NCBI RefSeq assembly: GCF_001636345.1
Contig: NZ_KV440945.1
Coordinates: 677,340-741,339, forward strand
Source: Cytobacillus gottheilii
Lineage (GTDB): Bacteria; Bacillota; Bacilli; Bacillales; Cytobacillaceae
Reading direction: 5' to 3'
DNA length: 64,000 bases
This document shows, one piece after another, positions 16,681 through 24,631 of the stretch (position 1 is the first letter of the stretch; the number at the start of each line of letters is the position of its first letter). The notes under the pieces were generated by a model that had not been told where the DNA came from, searched no databases, and worked only from the letters and a program-made list of their open reading frames with translations. Made by a program: the position numbers and the translations under genes.

Positions 16681-17520
16681 CCCCTCAGACAAACCTCTAA
16701 CCAAATACTTCTGCAGAAAAATCAGCAGAATGATCATCGGGATCGATGCGATCACCATGCCCGAAAGGAGTACGCCCCAATCTGTGCGGAGAGCATCTCT
16801 GAAGTTCATCAGCCCAGAAGGAATTGTTTTTAAATCATTTGAATCAATAAAAACGGTTGCAAATAAAAACTCATTCCAAGCAAAGTAAGCTGTTAAAACG
16901 ACTGTCGTAATAAGAATTGGAATGGATAATGGAAGATAAATTTTCGTATAAATTTTAAATTCACTGCATCCATCGATAATCGCCGATTCCTCAAGCTCTC
17001 GCGGAATGCTTAAGAAGAAGGCGCGAATTAAGATAATTGTTAGCGGCAAACGATAAGCTACATAGATTAAAATCAGCGCCCATCTTGTATTAATCAAGTC
17101 CATCCATGTCAGCAGTTCGAATAGGGGAATCAATGCAACCTGCGGATTCATCATTAATCCGCCGATAATCATATATAAGGAGACATCAATCCATTTGGAT
17201 CTATATCTTGATAACGCAAATGCAGCCATAGAACCAATTAGTACGACTAAAATGATCGTTGCACCTGTTACAAATACACTGTTGAGAAAATAGCTTGAAA
17301 TTCCTAAAGACCAAGCGGTAGCATAATTTTCGAAATGCCATACATCAGGCAATCCCCATACATTGTTATAAATCTCGTCATAACTTTTTAAAGAAGAGAT
17401 CACCATCCAGTAAAGAGGATAGAGTATGATTATCGAGAATATGATAAGACCTAGAAATGTGATGTTCCGGGAAAAGGATGAGGCAGCATTGCCAAAATGA
17501 TTTCTCCGTTTAAACATCAT
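16666..17520 (-). CDS. frlM: Fructosamine ABC transporter permease
   Basis: A 284-residue MalG-type permease (binding-protein-dependent CUT1 family) with six membrane segments and the ATPase-contact EAA loop ELEESAIIDGCSEFKIYTKI near residue 190. The ATG overlaps the frlN stop by one base, so the permeases are translationally coupled. It works with FrlN and the lipoprotein FrlO. No ATPase gene is present; in Bacillus a shared ATPase (MsmX type) serves this transporter. Confidence 0.88.
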   Translation of the reverse strand: MMFKRRNHFGNAASSFSRNITFLGLIIFSIIILYPLYWMVISSLKSYDEIYNNVWGLPDVWHFENYATAWSLGISSYFLNSVFVTGATIILVVLIGSMAAFALSRYRSKWIDVSLYMIIGGLMMNPQVALIPLFELLTWMDLINTRWALILIYVAYRLPLTIILIRAFFLSIPRELEESAIIDGCSEFKIYTKIYLPLSIPILITTVVLTAYFAWNEFLFATVFIDSNDLKTIPSGLMNFRDALRTDWGVLLSGMVIASIPMIILLIFLQKYLVRGLSEGSVKG

Positions 17521-18404
17521 TATTCCTCCTTTCCGGTGCCAGAGACTTTGATTTGAATGACAGCAAAAATAGCTGTTAAGATGAAAATGAGTGTTGCAAT
17601 TGCTGAGGCATAGCCCATATTATCCTTTACAAAGCCTTCCTGATACATATGAACTGCTAGAGTCATAGAACTAAAGCCAGGTCCGCCATTTGTTAAAATA
17701 TACGGCTCATTAAAAACGAGCATAGAGCCGGTTACGGTTATGAGCAGGTTAACAAACATCGTTTCTTTTACTTGTGGAACCGTAATGTTGAAAAACTTTC
17801 TGATTTTGCCTGCACCATCAATATCGGCTGCTTCATATAATTCTTTTGGAATTTTCTGAATCGCAACGATAAAGAGCATTGTAATGAAGCCGATGCTTTG
17901 CCATTGCGACATCGCTATGACGGCATAAATAGAAGTGGTGCTATTGCCTAGCCACGGCTTGGCCAAATTCTCAAGACCAATTAATTCCAAGAAGCTATTC
18001 AAGATTCCGATCTGCGGGTTATATATGAAACCAAACAAAAGGGCGATAACAGAAATGGAAATCATAACAGGGACAAAGTAAATAATCCGCAATACTGGAG
18101 CTGCTCTACGAAAGAGTTTATCTTCTAGTATAGCTGCTAATACTAGTGCAAAAAAGACTTGAAACAGCACGGAGATGACAGCATATTTAATGTTGTTGAT
18201 AAACGCGGTTGTTACAATCTGATCTTCGAAAAGGTTTTTAAAAGCCTTCAATCCGACAAATTCCTTTGTTTGAGAAAAAACGCTAAATTCAAAGAGACTA
18301 TTATAGAAATTTTGAATAAGTGGGATATAGATGAAAATTCCTAAAAATAAGAGGCTTGGTAAAAGAAATAGGAAAGGAATCCATTTGTTTTTTCTGCTGA
18401 CCAC
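17520..18404 (-). CDS. frlN: Fructosamine ABC transporter permease
   Basis: A 294-residue MalF-type permease with six helices and the EAA loop ELYEAADIDGAGKIRKFFNI near residue 195. The start is GTG 18404, with AGGTG some 6 bp before it. It pairs with FrlM to form the membrane channel for Amadori products. It is separated from frlO by 130 bp holding a stem-loop, unlike the overlapping frlN-frlM junction. Confidence 0.88.
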   Translation of the reverse strand: MVSRKNKWIPFLFLLPSLLFLGIFIYIPLIQNFYNSLFEFSVFSQTKEFVGLKAFKNLFEDQIVTTAFINNIKYAVISVLFQVFFALVLAAILEDKLFRRAAPVLRIIYFVPVMISISVIALLFGFIYNPQIGILNSFLELIGLENLAKPWLGNSTTSIYAVIAMSQWQSIGFITMLFIVAIQKIPKELYEAADIDGAGKIRKFFNITVPQVKETMFVNLLITVTGSMLVFNEPYILTNGGPGFSSMTLAVHMYQEGFVKDNMGYASAIATLIFILTAIFAVIQIKVSGTGKEE

Positions 18405-18443
18405 CCTTTACACCTACTTTCGGATATAATGTAATATTTGAGG

Positions 18444-18477
18444 AAGAGCTCCAATCTTCCGGAGAAGAAAGGAGCTT
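18444..18477 (-). promoter_or_regulatory. Intercistronic stem-loop between frlO and frlN
   Basis: Arms AAGCTCC and GGAGCTCTT (minus strand) with a loop of about 16-18 bases and no T run. Such hairpins between a binding-protein gene and its permease genes commonly stabilise the upstream mRNA, giving more binding protein than permease. The function is inferred. Confidence 0.5.
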
Positions 18478-18534
18478 GTTTGAATTTTTAAGATATTATA
18501 TATGTGTGTATCTCTATCGATCAAGCTAAATTTT

Positions 18535-19800
18535 CTATTTCATGCCTTCTACAGTCTGCTGCACCTCGCTCAAGATATCAGCTGGAGTCGATTGGCCTGT
18601 GGCAAGGCCTTGACTGCCTCGCATAAATACATCTGCTACATTGATATCTAGAGCATTATCGAACCACGGTGAAACCGATGTGGCATTTAGAACTAGATCA
18701 TAAGCTTCCAAACTCGTTTCATTTGCATTTTCAGCTGTTACTGATCCTTCAATTGCATTAAGCTGTCCGTCCGTTTCAGTAAAGTCGAAAGCGGTTTCAT
18801 CAGAAGTTAAGAATTTCAAGAATTCAACTGCTTCCTCAGGGGCATTTTTACTTAACATCCAGCCTTCAGGTGCACCAGTTAAAGCGGTTTGATCGCCTTT
18901 GCCATCTTTAAAAGAAGGGAAGTCGAAGAAACCAAACTCTACATCTCCAATTTCTTCTACAAGTTTAATCTCAGCAAATTGCATGTACAGGATCGGAACC
19001 TCACCGCTGCCGAACATATTTCGGGCAGCTTCATGATCGATTGCAGTCGAGACATCGCCCATATAAGTGGTTAATTCTTGGAATACCTCAAGTCCTTTGA
19101 TATAACCTTCATCTGTAAATTCGGCATTTTCCAAGCTGTAATCTTTTGCTAGCACTTCAGGGTCTACTAATCTTTGAAAGATCGTGCCTAAGTAATGGGA
19201 GATGGCCCATGTATTTGTTAGTCCTTCTACTAATGGCTGCTCATAGCCAGCCTTTTGTAAGTCATCTAAAACAGCAATAAATTCATCATAAGTTTTTGGA
19301 ATCTCAATGCCATGCTCTTCAAAAACCTTCTTATTATAGAAGAAAGCTTTTCCGTCAACTGTAAATGGAACACCGTATGTTACATCATCAAAAGTAAATC
19401 CTTCAAACTGGGACTCTACAATTTTGGATGACCATTCGGTATCTTCTTTTAAAATATCATCGACAGACAAGATTTTCCCTGAGGATACCAGGTTCTTCGC
19501 AAATGAATCAGACCAGGATGAAAAGATGTCAGGCAGGTTGTCGTTGGAGACAAGCACTTTAATTTTTTCTTTGTAGGAATCATTTAACACATAATCAACG
19601 TTAATATGGACATCAGGATTTTGCTCCATAAACTCTTCAATTTTTTGATCGTAAAAGGACTTTCTAGGTTCATTTGGCCACCGGTGGAAAAAGTCAATTT
19701 CCGTTTTTCCTTCACTTGAACTGGCTCCATCGCTGGAATTGCAGGCGGACAATATTGATACGATTACGAGCAGTAAGACCCAATATTTTCTCCCTCTCAT
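18535..19800 (-). CDS. frlO: Fructosamine-binding lipoprotein of ABC transporter
   Basis: A 421-residue extracellular solute-binding protein (SBP_bac_1). The lipobox is LLLVIVSILSAC (lipid-linked Cys at about residue 20), followed by a Ser/Gly linker and then a two-lobe domain beginning TEIDFFHRWPNEP. ATG 19800 is chosen because GGGGGAGG is well placed; an in-frame ATG 57 bp upstream would spoil the signal peptide. It delivers Amadori compounds to FrlN/FrlM. Confidence 0.88.
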   Translation of the reverse strand: MRGRKYWVLLLVIVSILSACNSSDGASSSEGKTEIDFFHRWPNEPRKSFYDQKIEEFMEQNPDVHINVDYVLNDSYKEKIKVLVSNDNLPDIFSSWSDSFAKNLVSSGKILSVDDILKEDTEWSSKIVESQFEGFTFDDVTYGVPFTVDGKAFFYNKKVFEEHGIEIPKTYDEFIAVLDDLQKAGYEQPLVEGLTNTWAISHYLGTIFQRLVDPEVLAKDYSLENAEFTDEGYIKGLEVFQELTTYMGDVSTAIDHEAARNMFGSGEVPILYMQFAEIKLVEEIGDVEFGFFDFPSFKDGKGDQTALTGAPEGWMLSKNAPEEAVEFLKFLTSDETAFDFTETDGQLNAIEGSVTAENANETSLEAYDLVLNATSVSPWFDNALDINVADVFMRGSQGLATGQSTPADILSEVQQTVEGMK

Positions 19801-19935
19801 GATAAGCCTCCCCCAAATATGGCGGTTTTCGGCAGCGAGTGACTGTCTAGATCTCATAGGCGGATTCCGTGATGTTTTCCCTGCCTATTACGCACTTTTT
19901 TTAAAAAAACCCTTCATCCATGAAGTTTTAAGAGA

Positions 19936-20952
19936 TTAATAGTCCATTTTCCACATATACCGTCTGACCGACAGCGGGTGGCCTGTATGCTCTGCTAAAG
20001 CATCCGCATATAAACGGAGCACAACACCGATGATCGCTGGACCAAAATATTCTTTAAGGTCCTCGTCAATTCCTTCATATATTAACGTTTCTACATCCAC
20101 AACCTCGACTTTTTCACTGAACTTCTTCGCAAAGCTTAAAGCGCGCTCATCGAGTGGACGGCTTGGTCCTTCACCTAGTATTAAAAGGAATGGCACATCA
20201 AAATCTGTCACTTCAAAAGGACCGTGGAAATATTCACCGGAATGAATGGCGTTGGAATGAATCCAAAGCATTTCCATCAACAGGCAGCTTGTAAACGAAT
20301 ATGCCTGGTGGATGTAGGCTCCGCTGGCCATTGTGTAGATGATATTTTCACGCTTGTTCTTTTTACCAAAGGTATCTGCTACTTCGGCGAATTTTTCTCT
20401 GTTTTTTGTGTATAGGTCTTCGAGGAGGGCTAATTTTTCAACAACACGAGCAAATTTTTCATTTGGTGCAAATACATTTAAAAGCTGGAAGATTAGGCTA
20501 TAGAACATTCCTGTTTCTCCGTCGATCGCATCTGAGCCATCCTTATAGTTGTAGTGAACAATGTATTCAGAAGACTGACAAAGAGGAGAATCTGTTTCCA
20601 TTGAGATGGCAACCGTTAAGGCACCTTTTTGTCTGGCAAAGCTTGCAGCCTTCACGGTTTCAGGAGTTGTTCCAGAATGAGATCTGAGAATAACTAGGCT
20701 GTTCTGGCCTAAAGACTTTGGATTACGATGGATGAATTCATTTGATGTGTAGACAAAGGATGCGACACTTGTTTCTTTCGTAAAAAAGTAATCACCCAGT
20801 GACAGAGAAGCCATCGAACCTCCACAAGCGATAAAGAAAACATTCTTAATCTGTCTGCTCTTCACAGCCTCAATCACATTCTCGAGCTGCTCCACATGTT
20901 CCGGCTTCATAGACTTATTACTCACCAATACTCCACTTTCTTGTTTCATCAT
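19936..20952 (-). CDS. frlB: Fructosamine-6-phosphate deglycase (SIS family)
   Basis: A 338-residue double-SIS protein of the GlmS isomerase-domain type, with IACGGSMASLSLGDYF near residue 42 and SHSGTTPETV near 91, and a C-terminal HPLSVRRYMWKMDY tail typical of FrlB. It cleaves fructosamine-6-phosphates to glucose-6-phosphate and the free amino acid. It is the first gene of the operon, behind a sigma-A promoter and a palindromic operator. GGAGGTGG serves ATG 20952. Confidence 0.9.
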   Translation of the reverse strand: MMKQESGVLVSNKSMKPEHVEQLENVIEAVKSRQIKNVFFIACGGSMASLSLGDYFFTKETSVASFVYTSNEFIHRNPKSLGQNSLVILRSHSGTTPETVKAASFARQKGALTVAISMETDSPLCQSSEYIVHYNYKDGSDAIDGETGMFYSLIFQLLNVFAPNEKFARVVEKLALLEDLYTKNREKFAEVADTFGKKNKRENIIYTMASGAYIHQAYSFTSCLLMEMLWIHSNAIHSGEYFHGPFEVTDFDVPFLLILGEGPSRPLDERALSFAKKFSEKVEVVDVETLIYEGIDEDLKEYFGPAIIGVVLRLYADALAEHTGHPLSVRRYMWKMDY

Positions 20953-20968
20953 TCCACCTCCGAAAATT

Positions 20969-21029
20969 TATAACATCATATGACGTTATATTAATTAGTA
21001 TCATAAAACTGAATATTGTTAATTGTCAA
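20969..21029 (-). promoter_or_regulatory. Promoter and candidate FrlR operator of the frl operon
   Basis: On the minus strand there is a perfect -35 TTGACA (21024-21029), an 18-bp spacer and a -10 TATGAT (21000-21005). A 22-bp near-perfect palindrome with arms TATAAC and GTTATA (20969-20990; one mismatched pair) follows, where a repressor would block the start of transcription. The palindrome is the best candidate for FrlR binding. Confidence 0.75.
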
Positions 21030-21040
21030 TATCTTTATTC

Positions 21041-21080
21041 GTCACAGTGACGCCCCGCATTTTGGCGATAATTGTCGATC
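21041..21080 (+). repeat. REP-like palindrome R7
   Basis: GTCACAGTGACGCCCCG (21041-21057), then CATTTTGGCGATAATTGTCGA. It lacks the left GGGGC arm; tail right, pointing away from frlB. Confidence 0.75.
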
Positions 21081-21283
21081 TTTATGACGCCATCCGCAAG
21101 ACAAAGGTCAGGGTTTTAGGTTTCAATATAGAGTCAGCAGGCAATTTTAATAAAAATTCAATGGAATCACATACGTTTTAAAACGATAATTAACAAAATA
21201 AATATATCTCCTTTTTCATCATTTTTTGTCGATAATTAATGTTTAATTTTAACCCATAACTTCTTTGCGGCCTTCTTCGTCTA
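21081..21283. other. Intergenic region between frl promoter and cassette copy 2
   Basis: No gene is supported. It holds a 12-bp perfect palindrome CGTTTTAAAACG (21174-21185), and TTTCAATATAGAGTCA (21121-21136), nearly all of which recurs at about 34383-34397. Confidence 0.4.
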
Positions 21284-21320
21284 GGGGCGTCACAGTGACG
21301 ACCCGAAATTCATCGAATTA
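21284..21320 (+). repeat. REP-like palindrome R8
   Basis: GGGGCGTCACAGTGACG then ACCCG and AAATTCATCGA. Tail points into the zinc-finger gene. Confidence 0.8.
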
Positions 21321-21380
21321 TGTCGGAATTAGATAAATGCATATATGATAAAATGTAGTTAAAAAAAGCAGGTGAATTCT

Positions 21381-21944
21381 ATGGCTAAGTGTGATGCTTG
21401 TGGATTGAGAGAGGTTAAAATACATCTATCAATAGAAGATGATCAGTTGAGTTTATGTAATGATTGTTATAACGAATACATGGCTGGTGAACTGGAGGTT
21501 GAGCTAGAGGAGTTGCTGGAATCATTTTCGTTAAAGGATTCTGAAGGATTTGTTCGAACTTTTCTTGTAGAGACTCGATTACACCCCATTGGAATCTTCA
21601 TGGAGGCAAAGGAGAATATTGAGTTTGGTTATACATTTGCTGTCCACGGTGAACTGGAGGATGATCAGCAGCAATTGCTCAATAGATTAATTGAGAAAAC
21701 AAAAAAAGGAATTAAAGAGAAATATATTGTATCTAAAGTTTTTCTAAGCGGCCAGCCATATGAGACATTGACGAAAGATCATTTTGCTGGAAGAATTGAG
21801 TATGATGAAATCGCAGAAGGTCTTCCGCTCATTATTATTGATGGAAGAGCCTACACATGGGAAGAAGTGGGCAGACTAATTATGTCTTACGAAGGATTTC
21901 AGATAAAAGTAAAAATGTATGATCAGACAGATGAAATTGACTAG
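21381..21944 (+). CDS. Uncharacterised zinc-finger protein, copy 2
   Basis: 187 residues, differing at only 7 positions from the protein at 14296. The four cysteines (4, 7, 26, 29) are conserved. ATG 21381 follows the same GCAGGTGA. The coding parts are much more alike than the flanks and terminators of the two cassettes, so either selection or gene conversion has kept the proteins alike. The function is unknown. Position and REP framing suggest mobile cargo. Confidence 0.8.
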   Translation: MAKCDACGLREVKIHLSIEDDQLSLCNDCYNEYMAGELEVELEELLESFSLKDSEGFVRTFLVETRLHPIGIFMEAKENIEFGYTFAVHGELEDDQQQLLNRLIEKTKKGIKEKYIVSKVFLSGQPYETLTKDHFAGRIEYDEIAEGLPLIIIDGRAYTWEEVGRLIMSYEGFQIKVKMYDQTDEID

Positions 21945-21985
21945 TATTCTGTTTGGAAATATGACTAAGATAAACATTTATATAG

Positions 21986-22031
21986 AAGAAACTAGCAATA
22001 GCGCATGCTATTATGCTAGTTTCTTTTTTTT
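21986..22031 (+). terminator. Bidirectional terminator, cassette copy 2
   Basis: GAAACTAGCAATAGC and GCTATTATGCTAGTTTC arms, then TTTTTTTT. It is related to, but diverged from, the terminator at 14886-14928. Confidence 0.85.
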
Positions 22032-22043
22032 GTTCTTGAATAA

Positions 22044-22088
22044 ATCGACAAAAATCGGGATTTTTCGGGGCGTCACAGTGACGCTCCG
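22044..22088 (-). repeat. REP-like palindrome R9
   Basis: TCGACAAAAATCGGGATTT, then CGGGGCGTCACAGTGACG and CTCCG. Tail left, toward the zinc-finger gene. Confidence 0.8.
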
Positions 22089-22147
22089 CAACGCCCCGCA
22101 CAACGCCCCGAACAGGCCCCCGAACCAACCCCCGCCCAAAGTCCCGA
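22089..22147. repeat. C-rich degenerate direct repeats next to R9
   Basis: A run of ACGCCCCGCA-like units (about 12-bp period at first: CAACGCCCCGCA, CAACGCCCCGAA, then C-rich variants). It looks like repeated copying of one REP arm. Confidence 0.6.
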
Positions 22148-22159
22148 CTAAACAAAACC

Positions 22160-22236
22160 TTTACGATTTATCCACAAACGCTTACAATTCTGAAATCTAT
22201 TATTTACAAATAATTGCTAGGATTGGAATGTATAAC
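22160..22236 (+). promoter_or_regulatory. Candidate PhoP boxes and promoter of phoA
   Basis: TTTACG (22160), TCCACA (22171), CTTACA (22181) and TTTACA (22203) are spaced by one or two helical turns (11, 10 and 22 bp), like the TT(A/C/T)ACA direct repeats bound by Bacillus PhoP. A TATAAC -10 at 22231 lies 22 bp after the last box, so PhoP would replace the -35. Confidence 0.55.
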
Positions 22237-22262
22237 TAATACATAGTAGGGAGTGTTGAGAA

Positions 22263-23954
22263 ATGAAGAAGAACTTTTCTTGGAAGAAAGCGGTAGGAGC
22301 TTTAGTAGCAACATCTGTTGTTCTTTCAGCAGGCATCCCAACATCAGCAGCAAGTGCTGCAGAGAAAGGTACAGCTAAGAATGTTATTTTAATGATCCCG
22401 GATGGAATGGGTGCGAGCTATTTGACAGCATCTCGTATTTTCAAAGGGGAAGAGCTTAGCTTTGAACGTTATATGAAAGGTATGATGAAAACGTACTCTG
22501 CAGATACAAGTGTAACGGATTCAGCTGCAGCAGGTACGGCAATGGCAACAGGATATAAGACAGATAACGGCAAGATTGCGGTAACTCCAGATGGAAAAGA
22601 GCCGGATTCCATTTTAGATGCTGCCCGCAATAAAGATAAAGCGACTGGGTTAATAGCAACTTCACGTATTACTCATGCAACTCCGGCGGTTTTCACTTCT
22701 CATGATCCATCAAGAGGAAACGAAGCAGTTCTTGCACAGCAGTATATTAATAATGTAGATGTGATCCTTGGCGGCGGACGCGACATGTTTACGCTTGAAA
22801 AAGACGGCGGCAATCAAACAGATCGCGATTTAGTAGCAGAAGCAAAAGAAGCTGGTTATGAATATGTAACAAAAAAATCCGAATTAGATTCTGTGACTGG
22901 CAACAAAGTTCTAGGTTTATTTGCAGATGCAGCACTAACTTACGATATTGATAGAGTTAATCAAGAAGAGCCTAGTTTAACCGATATGACTGAGTTTGCG
23001 ATTGATACACTAAGCAAAGATCAAGATGGGTTTTTCTTAATGGTAGAAGGAAGCCAAATTGACTGGGCTGGACATGCGAACGACCCAGTAGCAACAGTGA
23101 CTGATATGCTTGAATTCGATCGTGCCGTTGAAGAGGCGCTAGATTTCGCTAAGAAAGATAAAAACACACTTGTTGTCGTGGTTGGAGATCATGAAACAGG
23201 CGGAATGAACATTGGAACAACTGAGGGCGGTTATGCGGATAATATCGATGTTTTGAAAAATATCAAAATGAGCAACAACGTTTTAGCTGCGAAACTAGCA
23301 GAAGAAGCTGACGTAATCTCGATTGCAAATGCGAAAGAATCTGAAGGTAATTACTACTTGCCAATTCGTGAGGCTGCAAAAGAACTAGGAGCTAAATTCT
23401 CTTTTAACTCTAAATCAGGAAAAGCAACGGTTACTTTAGATGGCACAAAAGCGACAATCGATTTATTGAAGAGAACAACTGCAGTAAAAGGTGAAAATGG
23501 CCGTATTGGCATCGTGAAAACACCTGGTGTAAACCATGTAGATTTCCAAGACTTCACAGAGTTATTTGATTTACAAGCTGGTTATCAAATCGGTGACAAC
23601 AAAGCTGACAACAAAGCATATGTAGTTGATGCTGAAAGTGTTTTAGAAAAGCACACGAAGCTTGATATCAATGATGAGGATTTAGAATTATTAACATCTC
23701 AGCCATGGAACGGAAGCACTTTGGTTAACACACTTGGAACAATCATTTCCAACCATGCTTATATTAGCTGGGGAACACGCAACCACTCTGGTGTTGAAAT
23801 CCCTCTATATGCATACGGAAAAGGTTCTGACCAATTTGTTGGGCTAATCAATAACACGGACCTGCCGCGCATTATTTCTTACCTGCAAGGCACAGAGCTA
23901 TTTGAAGATGAGCAAGCGTTTATCGATGAAATGGAAGAAAGAAGAAATCAATAA
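22263..23954 (+). CDS. phoA: Secreted alkaline phosphatase with inserted domain
   Basis: A 563-residue exported alkaline phosphatase. There is a signal peptide (about 1-33, ending SAASA). Metal and active-site motifs are IPDGMG (Asp47), VTDSAAAGTA (nucleophile Ser87), EGSQIDWAGH, VGDHETGG and RNHSGVEIPLYAYG, all intact. Between the last two motifs there is an extra block (about residues 355-440) with YYLPIREAAKELGAKF, which looks like a copper-amine-oxidase-N-type stalk domain. It releases phosphate from esters outside the membrane. PhoP boxes upstream support phosphate-starvation control. A terminator follows. Confidence 0.9.
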   Translation: MKKNFSWKKAVGALVATSVVLSAGIPTSAASAAEKGTAKNVILMIPDGMGASYLTASRIFKGEELSFERYMKGMMKTYSADTSVTDSAAAGTAMATGYKTDNGKIAVTPDGKEPDSILDAARNKDKATGLIATSRITHATPAVFTSHDPSRGNEAVLAQQYINNVDVILGGGRDMFTLEKDGGNQTDRDLVAEAKEAGYEYVTKKSELDSVTGNKVLGLFADAALTYDIDRVNQEEPSLTDMTEFAIDTLSKDQDGFFLMVEGSQIDWAGHANDPVATVTDMLEFDRAVEEALDFAKKDKNTLVVVVGDHETGGMNIGTTEGGYADNIDVLKNIKMSNNVLAAKLAEEADVISIANAKESEGNYYLPIREAAKELGAKFSFNSKSGKATVTLDGTKATIDLLKRTTAVKGENGRIGIVKTPGVNHVDFQDFTELFDLQAGYQIGDNKADNKAYVVDAESVLEKHTKLDINDEDLELLTSQPWNGSTLVNTLGTIISNHAYISWGTRNHSGVEIPLYAYGKGSDQFVGLINNTDLPRIISYLQGTELFEDEQAFIDEMEERRNQ

Positions 23955-23965
23955 TTCTGTGAAAA

Positions 23966-23998
23966 GAAAAACGGTGCAGCGTTCTGTGCCGTTTTTTT
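23966..23998 (+). terminator. Terminator of phoA
   Basis: ACGGTGCAG CGTT CTGTGCCGT (two wobble pairs) followed by TTTTTTT. Confidence 0.75.
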
Positions 23999-23999
23999 C

Positions 24000-24631
24000 T
24001 ATAAGAAAACACTTCTTTGTTAACTGGTTCTTAGTAAAACGTATTAATTTGAAACAAATGTTTTACCTGCAAATCCTAGTTTTTTTGTACAGGTGAGTAC
24101 ACATAAAAAAAGACAAGTATGCAACTTTTGTAGCATTCTTGTCTTTTATTTATTATCCATAGATATTGCAGTAAAAATAAAAAATGTTTTTATGTATGTT
24201 CTTAGAAGCAGTGTGTTCTTCAAGACTATAATCTTCTTTTCTTTCCACAACGAACACAGGTATCTGTATAGTAATTATATTTATGTTTCCTCTGAAAAAA
24301 ACAAATTATCCCTTTCAAACTCATTTGTCAATCTCCTTTACGGAAAAAAATCGCTACTATTTACCCCTTTTTCCTATCTAATGTCATTATACTAGGGAAA
24401 TTCGTTCGAAAGAACATATTTTGTAGAAAAATCAGATTTTTTACACAAAATTAATATTATAACTTTAGTTTAAAGATATAAAAGGAATATTAAATTAAAG
24501 TTTAGGCTTATTATTTTGAAAAAATCACATGATATAAAAATGTTCAATGTACTTTTTTCCAAATATCAGATTCATAATCTGAGTTTCGTCCCACCACTCT
24601 CCTGCATATCCTAAAAAGGGGGTGAGTATTT
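24000..24631. other. AT-rich intergenic region with an orphan hairpin
   Basis: No gene is supported. At 24107-24148 there is an imperfect terminator-like hairpin (AAAAGACAAG ... CTTGTCTTTT, with ATGC/GCAT continuing the stem) with no gene in front of it. The remainder is very AT-rich; no clear promoter was recognised for the amidase. Confidence 0.45.

Larger units (their letters stand above)
21284..22088 (+). repeat. REP-gene-terminator-REP cassette, copy 2
   Basis: REP R8 (tail right), zinc-finger gene, terminator and REP R9 (tail left). It is homologous to 14199-14967 throughout, including the gene's upstream region, and lies in direct orientation. Confidence 0.75.

Noticed and set aside
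8054..22088. Palindromic repeats as a CRISPR array or phage attachment sites
   Set aside because: Spacing is irregular (0.2 to 6 kb) with genes in between, no cas genes or integrase; the REP/RAYT interpretation fits better.
21880..22155. Minus-strand 91-codon frame across cassette copy 2's 3' end
   Set aside because: Its Arg/Gly/Val-rich part is just a translation of the C-rich REP-derived repeats, and it crosses a terminator.
24093..24395. 100-codon plus-strand frame after phoA
   Set aside because: Begins in a terminator-like hairpin, has no ribosome binding site and a composition expected of AT-rich non-coding DNA.
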